DNA of 56,753 nucleotides from Desulfosarcina sp. (lineage in GTDB: Bacteria; Desulfobacterota; Desulfobacteria; Desulfobacterales; Desulfosarcinaceae): contig JABZFO010000033.1 in NCBI GenBank assembly GCA_014237405.1, positions 1 to 56,753 on the forward strand, read 5' to 3'. A program made the translations under genes and the position numbers. Within the stretch, counting starts at the first letter, position 1. Each line of letters starts with the position of its first letter. Shown in pieces: positions 36,499 to 45,468 of the stretch. The notes below the pieces were generated by a model. It was not told where the DNA came from. It saw only the letters and a program-made list of their open reading frames with translations, and made no database searches.

Positions 36499-36993
36499 AT
36501 GACCCTGACACACCATCCGCACCATCCGGATATCAATGACGATATGTGGTCCCAGATCGACGCGGTCGTCGAAAAAAACAGGACCGTTTCCGGGGCCATT
36601 ATCACGGTTCTCAGGGAGTGCCAGACGATCGCCGGATATCTGCCCGTGGAACTGCTGGACTACATCAGCCAGGGCCTCAATCTGCCCGCCAGCAGTGTTT
36701 ACGGTGTGACTTCCTTCTACTCCCTGTTTTCCATGGTGCCCAAGGGCCGGCACACCATCAGGATGTGCCTGGGGACGGCCTGCTACGTCAAGGGCATCAA
36801 AGAATCCCTGAGCCGCATCGAAAATGAATACCAGCTGAAAGAGGGCGGCACCACCGACGATAGACGATTTACCCTGGAAGCCGTTCGTTGCCTGGGTGCC
36901 TGCGGTCTGGCGCCGGTGATGGTGGTGGATCAGGACACTTACGGGGACGTGAGTTCCGGCAAGGTGATCGAACTGCTCGAAAAGTATGCCTAA
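36499..36993 (+). CDS. NuoE/HndA-type [2Fe-2S] subunit
   Basis: Thioredoxin-like ferredoxin subunit of soluble NADH-linked complexes. Cluster ligands sit in MCLGTACYVKG (Cys-x4-Cys) and RCLGACGLAPV (Cys-x3-Cys); the N-terminal helical region (LRECQTIAGYLPVELLDYIS) is typical. SD AAAGGAG precedes ATG 36499. First gene of a five-gene + strand cluster with a DRTGG protein, NuoF-like subunit, RnfB-GltD fusion and RseC-like protein. Confidence 0.93.
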   Translation: MTLTHHPHHPDINDDMWSQIDAVVEKNRTVSGAIITVLRECQTIAGYLPVELLDYISQGLNLPASSVYGVTSFYSLFSMVPKGRHTIRMCLGTACYVKGIKESLSRIENEYQLKEGGTTDDRRFTLEAVRCLGACGLAPVMVVDQDTYGDVSSGKVIELLEKYA

Positions 36994-37043
36994 GCGTATC
37001 GTTGTTAAACCGTTAACCCCTTTGTTTTCAAAACAGAACGGCC

Positions 37044-37397
37044 ATGAAAATTGCCGAAATTAAAGATATCCTCAAAGGTAACATGCTTTGTGGTGAAGAC
37101 CAGATGGACACGGTTATCGTCGCCGGCGGTGCTTCGGATCTGATGGACGATGTGCTGGCCGCCGCGGCCAAGGGCTGTGCCCTGTTGACGGGCGTTACTA
37201 CGGACCATGTCATTCGGACGGCAAAAATCGTCGGAGTGGGCGCCATCGTCATCGTCAGGGGAAAAAATCCCCCCAAGGAATTCGTGGAGATGGCCAAGTC
37301 TTTCGATATTCCGCTGATGGTGACCGGCTATCCGCTTTTTGTGGCATGCGGCCGACTTTACATGAACGGCATCAGGGGGCTGGACGGTTCCTGGTAA
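37044..37397 (+). CDS. DRTGG-domain protein
   Basis: Single DRTGG-type domain of 117 residues: MKIAEIKDILKGNMLCGED, TVIVAGGASDLMDDVLAAAA, CALLTGVTTDHVIRTAKIV and VGAIVIVRGKNPPKEFVEMA. Such stand-alone domains accompany NuoE/NuoF-type subunits of NAD-dependent hydrogenases and related complexes in anaerobes; a ligand-binding or regulatory role is presumed but unproven. It lies 50 bp after nuoE and 19 bp before nuoF. Confidence 0.85.
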   Translation: MKIAEIKDILKGNMLCGEDQMDTVIVAGGASDLMDDVLAAAAKGCALLTGVTTDHVIRTAKIVGVGAIVIVRGKNPPKEFVEMAKSFDIPLMVTGYPLFVACGRLYMNGIRGLDGSW

Positions 37398-37416
37398 AAA
37401 CTGCTGGAGACGGGAT

Positions 37417-39264
37417 ATGGCGAAACTGACCACTCAGGACCTGGAAAGCATTAGACGTGCGCAAAAAGAGCGACAGGCATTCAGGGACAAGACGTACCTG
37501 CTGATCTGTGGCGGCACCGGCTGCCATGCCACTGGTGCCATCCGGGTCAAGGATGCCCTGGTGGCGGCTATCAACGAAAAGGGCCTGGGGGAAAAGGCCC
37601 AGGTGATCGAGACCGGCTGCAACGGCTTTTGCGCCCTGGGCCCCCTGTTGGTGATTCATCCCGGCGACATCTTCTACCAGAAGCTCACGGTGGAGGATAT
37701 GCCCGAGCTGGTGGAGTCGCACCTGGTCAACGGAAAACCCGTGGAACGTTTGCTTTACAAGGACCCGGTGTCAAAAGCCAGAATTGCCGCACAGACCGAC
37801 ATCCCCTTTTTCGCCCACCAGATGCCCCGGGCCCTTCGCAACAAAGGGCTGATCGACCCCGAGTCCATCGATGAGTACATCGGTCGGGATGGTTATGTGG
37901 GTGCCGCCAAGGTCCTGTTCGACATGACCACCGAACAGATCATCGAAGAGATGAAGATCTCCGGCATGCGGGGGCGCGGCGGGGCCGGGTTCCCCACGGG
38001 TGTGAAATGGGATTTTGCAAGCAAGAGTGCCGGCACGGTCAAATTCGTGCTGTGCAATGCCGACGAGGGCGACCCCGGGGCCTTCATGGATCGGAGCATT
38101 TTGGAGGCGGACCCCCATGCGGTGCTGGAGGGGATGATCGTCGCCGCCAAAGCCATCGACGCGCGCAAAGGTTACATCTATGCGCGCACCGAATACCCTC
38201 TGGCCATCAAACGGCTGGGCATCGCCATCGACCAGGCCAAGGAATACGGGCTGCTGGGTGAGAACATCCTGGGCTCGGAATTTTCCTTTGATATCGAGAT
38301 CTACCAGGGTGCCGGCGCCTTTGTCTGCGGCGAAGAGACCGCCCTGATGCGTTCCATCGAGGGCAAGCGGGGCATGCCCCGGCCCCGGCCGCCGTTTCCG
38401 GCCCACAAGGGCCTGTGGGAAAAGCCCACCATCCTCAACAACGTGGAGACCCTGGCCAACGTGCCCCAGATCATGGTCAACGGCGGCGCCTGGTATGCCA
38501 GCGTGGGCACCGAGACCAGCAAGGGCACCAAGGTGTTCGCCCTGTCCGGCGACGTGAACAATATCGGACTGGTGGAAGTGCCCATGGGCACCTCCCTTCG
38601 CACCATCATCTACGACATCGGCGGCGGCATTCCCAAAAAACGTAAATTCAAGGCCGTGCAACTGGGCGGCCCATCGGGCGGCTGCATCCCCGAAGCCTAC
38701 CTGGACACGCCGGTGGATTACGAGGCCATTGCCAAGGTGGGGGCCATCATGGGCTCCGGCGGCGCCATCGTCATGGATGAAAAGACCTGTATGGTTGACA
38801 TGGCCCGCTTTTTCATGGAATTCATCCAGGATGAATCCTGCGGCAAGTGCACCCCCTGCCGGGAGGGTACCCGCCGCCAGCTCCAGATCCTGGAGAAGAT
38901 CTGCGAAGGCCGGGGAGAACCGGGAGACATCGACACCCTGGTCCAGCTGTCCGAGACGATCCGGGAGACCGCCCTTTGCGGGCTGGGGCAGACGGGTCCC
39001 AACCCGGTGCTCTCCACCCTGCGCTATTTCAGGGATGAGTTCGAGGCCCACATCCATGAAAAGCGCTGCCCGGCCAAGCGCTGCGTAGCTCTTCTGAAAT
39101 TCGAAGTGGATACAAAGGCTTGCACCCGTTGCGGCATGTGTTTCCGGGCTTGCCCGGCCGATGCCATCGAATGGAAGAAAAAGGAAGTGGCCCGCATCGA
39201 CAAGGAAAAGTGTATCAAGTGTCTGACCTGCTACGACAAATGCAGGTTTGACGCCATTTTCTAA
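37417..39264 (+). CDS. NuoF/HydB-type NADH-binding flavoprotein
   Basis: Carries electrons between NAD(H), FMN and iron-sulfur clusters. Domains in order: an N-terminal thioredoxin-like [2Fe-2S] domain (CGGTGCHATGA, ETGCNGFCALGP), the NuoF core with the FMN/NADH glycine loop GMRGRGGAGFPTGVKW and CNADEGDPGAFMDRS, the SLBB region, the 4Fe-4S site SCGKCTPCREGTRR, and a C-terminal two-cluster ferredoxin (CTRCGMCFRACP, CIKCLTCYDKC). The 615 residues are complete. GGAGA precedes ATG 37417. No HydA catalytic subunit is present, so the partner may be another ferredoxin-linked enzyme. Confidence 0.95.
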   Translation: MAKLTTQDLESIRRAQKERQAFRDKTYLLICGGTGCHATGAIRVKDALVAAINEKGLGEKAQVIETGCNGFCALGPLLVIHPGDIFYQKLTVEDMPELVESHLVNGKPVERLLYKDPVSKARIAAQTDIPFFAHQMPRALRNKGLIDPESIDEYIGRDGYVGAAKVLFDMTTEQIIEEMKISGMRGRGGAGFPTGVKWDFASKSAGTVKFVLCNADEGDPGAFMDRSILEADPHAVLEGMIVAAKAIDARKGYIYARTEYPLAIKRLGIAIDQAKEYGLLGENILGSEFSFDIEIYQGAGAFVCGEETALMRSIEGKRGMPRPRPPFPAHKGLWEKPTILNNVETLANVPQIMVNGGAWYASVGTETSKGTKVFALSGDVNNIGLVEVPMGTSLRTIIYDIGGGIPKKRKFKAVQLGGPSGGCIPEAYLDTPVDYEAIAKVGAIMGSGGAIVMDEKTCMVDMARFFMEFIQDESCGKCTPCREGTRRQLQILEKICEGRGEPGDIDTLVQLSETIRETALCGLGQTGPNPVLSTLRYFRDEFEAHIHEKRCPAKRCVALLKFEVDTKACTRCGMCFRACPADAIEWKKKEVARIDKEKCIKCLTCYDKCRFDAIF

Positions 39265-39387
39265 TTTCGGTTTGCATTCAAGATGATACCAAGGCGGCAA
39301 GGAGGAGGTGACGAGGCGACCTTAAACGGGTCGTCGAGGAGCCGACGACGCAGCCAACACCGGTAGGGTTTGAATGCAAAGTGAAAT
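39264..39387. repeat. Small inverted-repeat element at the nuoF 3' end
   Basis: Arms 39264-39281 and 39370-39387 pair at 16 of 18 positions (core TTTGCATTCAA). The left arm shares a base with the nuoF stop codon. The interior has CAAGGCGGCAAGG on the left, a GC-rich hairpin near 39320 (GGGTCGTCG) and CGACGCAGCC on the right, the same plan as the element at 43377. It separates nuoF from the RnfB-GltD gene and may act as an RNA hairpin as well as being a mobile unit. Confidence 0.65.
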
Positions 39388-39402
39388 AACGGGAGCGTTG
39401 AC

Positions 39403-41372
39403 ATGACCATAGCGATTATAATCATGGGCGGACTGGGACTCGTGGTGGGGATCGGCCTGGCGCTTGCCTCCAAGATCTTTTATGTCTACGTGGACCCCCA
39501 AATCGTTGCCATCGACGATGTCCTGCCCGGGGCCAACTGCGGCGGCTGTGGCCTGCCCGGCTGCAGCGCCAATGCCGAAGCCATCGTGGCAGGCAAGGCC
39601 TCGCCCAACTCCTGTGTGGCGGCCGGTGACGACGTGGCCTTGGCCATCGCGGCCATCCTCGGTGTCAGCGTGGAGGCCAAAGAGCCGGATATCGCCCTGC
39701 CCGGGTGCACCTATGGTGTGGCCGACGCCGATGTCAAATACACGTACGACGGGTTGAACGACTGCCGCGCTGCCGCTCTGCTTTCCGGCGGCATGAAAGT
39801 GTGTAATATCGGCTGCCTGGGCCTGGGCACCTGCGCCGCTGCATGCCCCTTCGACGCGATCGTCATGGGGCCCAAGGGTCTTCCCGAGGTGGACGAGATA
39901 AAATGCACCGGGTGCGGCACCTGTGAACGGGTTTGCCCCAAACACATCATCACCCTGTCGTCGGTGACCCGGAGAATCCTGAAAGAATACACCACCGAAG
40001 ACTGCACCACCCCCTGTCAGCGCGCCTGCCCGGCAGGAATCAACATCAGCCGGTACATCCAGCAGATCGCCGAAGGCGACTACCACGGGTCGGTCCAGAC
40101 CATCAAAGAGCGCAACCCCTTTCCCACGGTCATCGGCAGAATTTGCCCTCGGCCCTGTGAGAACGACTGCCGGCGTAAATACGTAGACGAGCCGGTGGCG
40201 ATCAACTTTCTGAAACGGTTTGCCGCCGACTATGAACGTACTGAGAATGAGCGCATCCAGCCCTTCAAGGCGCCGGACACCGGCCGACGCATCGCCGTGG
40301 TCGGTGGCGGAGTCCAGGGTCTTTCCTCCGCCTTTTTTGCGGCTCGGCTGGGCCATGGGGCCACCGTGTTCGAAGGCACGGACCGCCTGGGCGGCCTGCT
40401 CAATACCGCCATTGCCAAGTGCCGGCTTCCCGAAGAGATCCTCAAGTGGGATATCGACGGCATCCTGGAGATGGGTGTGGAGGCCCGAACCGGCCAGGTG
40501 CTGGGCCGCGACGTGACTGTGGCCGGCCTGTTGGACGACGGGTACGAGGCGGTCTTTCTCGCCTCGGGCGGATGGGACAGCCGCCTGGCCCGCGGCGCCG
40601 AGAAAGCGGTCGAGACCCCGCTGCCCGGCGGCTGCCTGCTGCTGGATAAAGCCTGGCTAAATCCCGATCATTAGGCGCCGGAAACGTCACCTTCGTTTTC
40701 CAGGACAGCCCCGACGAAGCCACCGTTTCGGCGCTGACCGAAGCCGGCGCCGTAGTGCTTTCGGGCACCGGCGTCACCCGCCTGTTCGGCGACGGGGAGG
40801 CGCTTACCGGGCTTGAGGTGCTGGATGTGGATACAGGTGAAACGCGGCTGCTTGAAGTCCAGACGCTGGTCTTCTCATCGGGCAGATTCCCCGAACTGAT
40901 CTTTACCCGATCCATCGGTGACGATGCCGATGAAAGCCGCCCGAGAACGTGGACGGCGGTTCCCCCGTACAAGCAGCCGGATCATGGCGACGAGGCGGGA
41001 CTGTTCGCCAAAGGCGACGCACTGACTGATTTCAGCGGGGCCATCAAAGCCATCGGGGCTGGGCGACGGGCCGCCGCTGCCATCCATAAACTCATCTACG
41101 ACATTCCACTCGATTTGCCGGAAAACGTCCTGAAGTCGGATGCCGCCATTCAGAACGTGGACCACGTGGAAGCGGTGGCGACCAGCCAGCGGCGGATCAT
41201 GCCCCTTGCCGGCAGCCGGGACCTGGCACAGCTGATGGAGCTGGAAAAGGGGTTCGATACGGCAACTGCACAGGAAGAAGCTTCCCGGTGCCTTAATTGC
41301 GGCCTTATCTGCTACCAGAATGCGGAAAACCAGCGGCCGCTGGAACAGATCAAGGCCGCGGTCAACGCCTGA
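39403..41372 (+). pseudogene. RnfB-GltD fusion oxidoreductase, internal deletion and frameshift
   Basis: The N-terminal part is RnfB-like: a membrane anchor (AIIIMGGLGLVVGIGLALAS), the Fe-S motif GANCGGCGLPGCSANAEAI and two 4Fe-4S motifs (CLGLGTCAAACPFDAI, CTGCGTCERVCP). A GltD/NfnB-type domain follows with CQRACPAGINISRYI, PRPCENDCRR and the FAD loop VVGGGVQGLSSAFFAARLG. At about 40645-40660 the frame ends after GGCLLLD, and coding resumes in another frame as SLAKSRSLGAGNVTFVFQDS up to 41372. About 35 residues, where the NAD(P)H-binding GxGxxA loop belongs, are missing. Intact, it would link NAD(P)H, ferredoxin and the NuoEF subunits. Confidence 0.85.
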
Positions 41373-41414
41373 TCGCCCGGTCGGATCGACGCAACGATAT
41401 ACTGAGAAACGCCT

Positions 41415-41903
41415 ATGGCCACCGAAGAAGGTGTTGTATTTAAAATGGGAACACCCGAGGCAGGGACCGCATGGGTAAAAACTACCCGCTCCAACGCCTG
41501 TGAATCCTGTTCGTCCAAAGACGCCTGCCATGCTGAAGGCGGCGGCAAGGAGATGGAGGTAGAGGCCCTCAACACGGCCGATGCCCGGGTAGGGGATCGG
41601 ATCGTTTTGAATATTAAAACCGCCTCCTTGTTAAAAGCCGCTTTTCTTCTCTACGTCTTCCCGATTCTGGCCATGATTGCCGGTGCGGTACTCGGGCAGA
41701 CGGTAGCCGTCATGCGGGGCACGGATCCGTCCGGACTGTCCGCCCTGTTCGGCTTCCTGTTTTTCGGGCTGGCCTTCATCGTTATTCGAATCACGGGCCG
41801 GCGCCTCTCCAACAATGCCAGTTACAAACCTGAAATCATCAAAATCAGGGGGCACCATTCGCCGTCAACGGACGCATTGGTGCTGCCTCAAACAGAATTG
41901 TAA
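41415..41903 (+). CDS. RseC/MucC-family protein
   Basis: The N-terminal VWVKTTRSNACESCSSKDAC-like segment (AWVKTTRSNACESCSSKDAC) holds Cys-x2-Cys-x4-Cys; then two membrane helices (AAFLLYVFPILAMIAGAVLG and LSALFGFLFFGLAFIVIRI) and a short basic tail follow. This is the RseC layout. In E. coli relatives help reduce SoxR together with Rnf, or act on the sigma-E pathway. Next to an RnfB-type fusion, a role in assembling or tuning Rnf-like electron transfer is likely. Confidence 0.85.
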   Translation: MATEEGVVFKMGTPEAGTAWVKTTRSNACESCSSKDACHAEGGGKEMEVEALNTADARVGDRIVLNIKTASLLKAAFLLYVFPILAMIAGAVLGQTVAVMRGTDPSGLSALFGFLFFGLAFIVIRITGRRLSNNASYKPEIIKIRGHHSPSTDALVLPQTEL

Positions 41904-41907
41904 TCGT

Positions 41908-42384
41908 ATGGATCAGACTGTATTCATATCCAACAACAACACCGCCACCTTCCATTGTCCCCAATGCGGCAAGTCCAAGACAACGGATGTGAGCCGATAT
42001 GCCTCGACCGACAAGAAAATTACGGTCAAGTGCACCTGTGCCTGCGGCCATCGTTTCCGCTGTCGGCTGGAAAAGCGGAAACAATACCGCAAATATGCCG
42101 ATATGCCAGGAAAATTCACCCTTCTGGGAAAAGGTGGACCCGAGGACACCGGTCTGGTGAAGGTGGTGGATATCTCAACCACCGGCCTGAAATTGAAAAT
42201 GACCGTCCCCCGCACCTTTCCCATCGGTGCCAAACTGCTGGTGGAATTTTTCCTGGACGATCGCAAACGGACGCCCATGGAAAAACGCGTCATCGTCCGC
42301 AACGTTAGCGGTCTTTATGTGGGGGCCTCCTTTCACCCCAATGAGCCGGACGACCCCGCCCTGGGATTCTACCTGATGCCTTGA
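41908..42384 (+). CDS. PilZ-domain protein with zinc-ribbon-like N-terminus
   Basis: From ATG 41908 the first 45 residues contain FHCPQCGKSK and CTCACGHRFRCR, a likely zinc ribbon. The PilZ domain follows with the c-di-GMP motifs RLEKRKQYRKY (RxxxR type) and DISTTGLKLK (D/NxSxxG). It lies just after rseC and overlaps the start region of the next frame. Likely a c-di-GMP receptor; the output partner is unknown. Confidence 0.82.
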   Translation: MDQTVFISNNNTATFHCPQCGKSKTTDVSRYASTDKKITVKCTCACGHRFRCRLEKRKQYRKYADMPGKFTLLGKGGPEDTGLVKVVDISTTGLKLKMTVPRTFPIGAKLLVEFFLDDRKRTPMEKRVIVRNVSGLYVGASFHPNEPDDPALGFYLMP

Positions 42385-42506
42385 CCGGATTTTCATGGAT
42401 GCCCCCCGGCCAGCTGAAAACACCAGATCAACTGGAGCCGTGTTTTACTGCCTTACGGGCAGACACAATTGCTTTTCAAGGCCCTGTCGATACGCTAAAG
42501 CCACTA

Positions 42507-43397
42507 ATGCAGATGACAACAGCCAGACCTCAGCGGGCAATGGACCGGGGATGGATCGAGCATACCAGGCGGCGCCTGGTCGCACGGCGGGTTGCCGCGG
42601 TGTGGGCCGTTATCTGGCTGTCCGTCGCCAGCGCTGCCTGGGCCGGTGATGCCCCTGCCCCCACCCGGGCATTCAGGCCGGGTGAACGATTAACCTTTGT
42701 GCTCAAATGGACCATCATTCCGGCCGGGGAGGCGGTTCTGGAGGTGCTGCCCCAGGAGCACATGGCAGGGCTCGATGTCAACCACTTTGTCCTGACAGCC
42801 CGGTCCAATGCCTTTGTGGATGCTTTTTATATGGTTCGGGACCGCATCGACGCATGGTCTGACGCCGCCATGAGCCAGTCGCTGCTTTACCGCAAAAAGC
42901 AGCATGAGGGCGGCACCCGGCGGGACATCACCGTCTTCTTTGATTGGGAGGAGATGACGGCCCAATACAGCAACCAGGGCGAGGCACGGGAGCCTATTCC
43001 CATTACGGCCGGTACCTTTGACCCCCTGTCCATTTTTTACTGGTCCCGGTCGGCGGATCTGGTTGTCGGTGGTCGGATACAGCGATCGGTGACTGACGGA
43101 AAGAAGCACGTACTGGGGATGGCCGATGTGGTCAGGCAAGAGACGGTAACGGTGCCTGCGGGCACCTTCGACACCTTTCTCATCGAGCCGGATCTGGAAC
43201 ATGTGGGCGGTGTTTTTGAGAAAAGCCCGGACGCTAAAGTCCAGCTCTGGGTGTCTGCGGATCATCGGCGCCTGCCGGTAAAATTGAAAAGCAAGGTGAT
43301 CGTCGGCAGCTTTTCCGGAGAACTGGTGAGCGTGACGGGAACCGGCCCGCTGCCTACGGTGAACCCTTCAGGGGAATTAGGGCCTCGGAAAAAATAA
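42507..43397 (+). CDS. Exported DUF3108-type protein
   Basis: A basic N-terminus and signal peptide (RRVAAVWAVIWLSVASAAWA) are followed by a beta-rich domain: LTFVLKWTIIPAGEAVLEVL, VDAFYMVRDRIDAW, ITAGTFDPLSIFYWSR, VRQETVTVPAGTFDTFLIEP and KLKSKVIVGSFSGEL. This pattern is DUF3108 (a periplasmic lipocalin-like fold). The start is uncertain: 42381 (TTG) through 42513 are in frame, none with a strong ribosome site. Its last codons lie inside the left arm of the repeat at 43377. Confidence 0.75.
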   Translation: MQMTTARPQRAMDRGWIEHTRRRLVARRVAAVWAVIWLSVASAAWAGDAPAPTRAFRPGERLTFVLKWTIIPAGEAVLEVLPQEHMAGLDVNHFVLTARSNAFVDAFYMVRDRIDAWSDAAMSQSLLYRKKQHEGGTRRDITVFFDWEEMTAQYSNQGEAREPIPITAGTFDPLSIFYWSRSADLVVGGRIQRSVTDGKKHVLGMADVVRQETVTVPAGTFDTFLIEPDLEHVGGVFEKSPDAKVQLWVSADHRRLPVKLKSKVIVGSFSGELVSVTGTGPLPTVNPSGELGPRKK

Positions 43398-43559
43398 AAT
43401 CCACAGAGATGACGCCGGATTTTTGTTCGCCGATTTTATATAAGATCAGGCAAGGCGCGTCGATGGTTTCATACTGGTTGTATGTGGCCATCGACGCAAC
43501 GCAGAACACGGGCACAAAGACAAGTAAGATCGTGGATTTAATTATTTCCGAGGTCCTAA
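43377..43559. repeat. Small inverted-repeat element overlapping a stop codon
   Basis: Arms 43377-43404 and 43532-43559 match at 25 of 28 positions (core CCTCGGAAA...AAATCCAC). The left arm contains the last codons and stop of the DUF3108 gene. Inside, a hairpin GCGTCGATGG/CCATCGACGC flanks ATACTGGTTGTATG, with GGCAAGGCG to the left and ACGCAACGCAG to the right. It ends 29 bp before the next start codon. Confidence 0.75.
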
Positions 43560-43587
43560 CACCCCGTAACCATTCAAGGAGAAATTG

Positions 43588-44574
43588 ATGACCGTTATTA
43601 AACTCAAAACAATTACCGCCGTCGCAGTTGCCGTGATGGCTATCCTCTTTCTTGTCCCGACAATCACTACTGCCGCGGAAGCGCCTGCCGGACAGATTGC
43701 CCGGGTCAATGATACCACGGTGCTTCGCCAGGACCTGGACCGTGAGATGAAACTGGTGTCCCTGAAGCTGGCCCGCCAGGGGCGACCCGTGGATGCCGAG
43801 CACCTGAAACGATACGAGGGGGAGATCCGCGAAACCCTGATCAACCGGACCCTGTTGCTGCAGCAGTCCCAATCCATGGGGGTCGGTGTCAAGGATAGCC
43901 TCGTGGCAAAAGCCCTGGATGAATTCAAGGCCGGATTCCAGGATGAAAAGGCCTATCAGAATGCGCTGACGGAAATGGAATTTACCGAGGAGATGCTGAA
44001 AGGCCAGATTAGAAACGGACTGACCATCAAAGCCCTCATTGGCAAAGAGGTGATCCAGAAGGTTTCCGTGTCCGACCAGCAGGTCCGCGCCTTTTATGAC
44101 GACAACCCCAACCTGTTCCGCAAGCCGGAGCAGGTGAAGGCTTCCCACATTCTCGTTCAGGTGCCGGCAAATGCCGACGAGGCCAAGAAGGCCGAAGCTC
44201 TGGTCACCATCCAGGCGCTGAAGACGCGCATCGACAACGGTGAGAATTTTGCCACCCTGGCCATGGAATACTCAGATTGCCCCAGTAAGGCCAAGGGCGG
44301 TGACCTGGGTTTTTTCGGCCGGGAGCAGATGGTTCCGCCCTTTTCCGAAGCCGCCTTCGCCCTTCAGCCGGGTCAGATCAGTGGTGTGGTGCAAACCCGC
44401 TTCGGCTACCACCTGATCCGGGTGACCGAGAGCCAGGCAGAGCAGACCATGGCGTTCAACGATGTAAAGGAGGCCATTTCCACCCGTCTTCGTCAGGAAC
44501 GGGAGGGAAAAAGGATCGACGCCTACCTTGAAAAATTGAAGGAACATGCGGATATTAAACGATTTCCGCTGTAG
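43588..44574 (+). CDS. PpiC/SurA-like peptidyl-prolyl isomerase
   Basis: Periplasmic folding factor. Signal peptide (AVAVAVMAILFLVPTITTAA), a SurA_N-type helical domain (QIARVNDTTVLRQDLDREMK to GKEVIQKV), then one parvulin domain: VKASHILVQVPANADEAKKA, NFATLAMEYSDCPSKAKGGD, LGFFGREQMVPPFSEAAFAL and VVQTRFGYHLIRV. The 329 residues are complete. ATG 43588 has AAGGAG upstream. Confidence 0.92.
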   Translation: MTVIKLKTITAVAVAVMAILFLVPTITTAAEAPAGQIARVNDTTVLRQDLDREMKLVSLKLARQGRPVDAEHLKRYEGEIRETLINRTLLLQQSQSMGVGVKDSLVAKALDEFKAGFQDEKAYQNALTEMEFTEEMLKGQIRNGLTIKALIGKEVIQKVSVSDQQVRAFYDDNPNLFRKPEQVKASHILVQVPANADEAKKAEALVTIQALKTRIDNGENFATLAMEYSDCPSKAKGGDLGFFGREQMVPPFSEAAFALQPGQISGVVQTRFGYHLIRVTESQAEQTMAFNDVKEAISTRLRQEREGKRIDAYLEKLKEHADIKRFPL

Positions 44575-44750
44575 CTTTTCGCTTGACAATGAGCATTTCA
44601 TTGGCTAATGATTTTCCATGATGATAGTTTGGCCACAGCAACCCCTGATCTGACATCTTCTGAGCGGCAATCTTCCATGTGCCGGAGTATCGTCTGCAAA
44701 GGCAAGGGGACATTTTGGAGGGGAACTATTGAGAAGAGGAGGTCAGTGTT

Positions 44751-44954
44751 TTGGCGAACGGGACAGTAAAATGGTTCAATGACAAAAAGGGGTATGGCTT
44801 TATCAATGAAAACGAAGGCCGGGACGTCTTTGTCCACTTTTCCGCCATCGACATGACGGGATTCAAGACCCTGTCCGAGGGGGACATGGTCATTTTCGAT
44901 GTGGAGGAGAGCGACCGCGGACCTGAAGCCAAGAATGTAAAAAGAACAACCTGA
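44751..44954 (+). CDS. Cold-shock protein, TTG start
   Basis: Small OB-fold RNA-binding protein of 67 residues with RNP-1 and RNP-2 intact: [11 protein letters not shown] and DVFVHFSAI. Coding begins at TTG 44751 (then [17 protein letters not shown]), preceded by GAGGAGGT at good spacing; there is no ATG alternative. A long leader from about 44600 may fold, as is usual for this family. Followed by a duplicated terminator. Confidence 0.95.
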   Translation: MANGTVKWFNDKKGYGFINENEGRDVFVHFSAIDMTGFKTLSEGDMVIFDVEESDRGPEAKNVKRTT

Positions 44955-44963
44955 CGAATTGAC

Positions 44964-45055
44964 GTTCGTGAACGACCGGGGCATCCTGCCTAATGCGGCA
45001 AGATGCCCCGTTCGTGAACGACCGGGGCATCCTGCCTAATGCGGCAAGATGCCCC
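44964..45055 (+). terminator. Tandemly duplicated terminator hairpin
   Basis: Two exact, adjacent 46-bp copies (44964-45009 and 45010-45055) each begin GTTCGTGAACGACC and contain a hairpin with stem GGGGCATC/GATGCCCC and inner TGCC/GGCA. Only the second is followed by a T-rich stretch (TTCCTTTTTTC), so it alone is a full intrinsic terminator for the cold-shock gene. Coding of the cytochrome resumes within about 15 bp. Confidence 0.75.
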
Positions 45056-45456
45056 TTCCTTTTTTCAGGCGGCGATTCATCCCCCGATACGGTGTCATCA
45101 AACTGAATCACGGCGCTAACGATCGCTGCTACAATTGCCACCTCATCCAGGACCGAAATAAGTACGCGGCCAACGACGGGTCGGGCATCATGCACGAGAA
45201 TGTCGAAAAAATGTGCGCCAGATGCCACGGGTTGATCTACAAAGACTGGCGAAATGGCACCCATGGTGTAAGGCGTGGGAAATGGTCTGCCCAAACGGTG
45301 TTTGAAAGACAGACATTTGATTGCACCGAGTGCCACGATCCCCACTCACCGCGTTTTCAATTCAAAACCTATGCGTCACCTCCGGTGTGGCCGGACAAGT
45401 ACATTCGTTCCACTATTATAGTGACTGATCATGAAAGTGTTTCCGAATCAAGTTAA
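45049..45456 (+). pseudogene. c-type cytochrome, 5' end missing
   Basis: Three haem-binding motifs are present: DRCYNCHLIQ, MCARCHGLIY and DCTECHDPHSP. The ORF can only start at an ATG inside the terminator repeat, and its first residues (MPLPFFRRRFIPRYG) are read from that repeat; there is no signal peptide, without which haem attachment cannot occur. The natural start region is therefore missing, with the join around 45056-45075. The following FeS and NrfD genes suggest it was the cytochrome subunit of a quinone-linked redox complex. Confidence 0.75.
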
Positions 45457-45468
45457 GGAGATATCTCG

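Noticed and set aside
37771..39300. 509-residue frame on the minus strand opposite nuoF
   Set aside because: Shadow of the nuoF gene; no start signal and no family resemblance.
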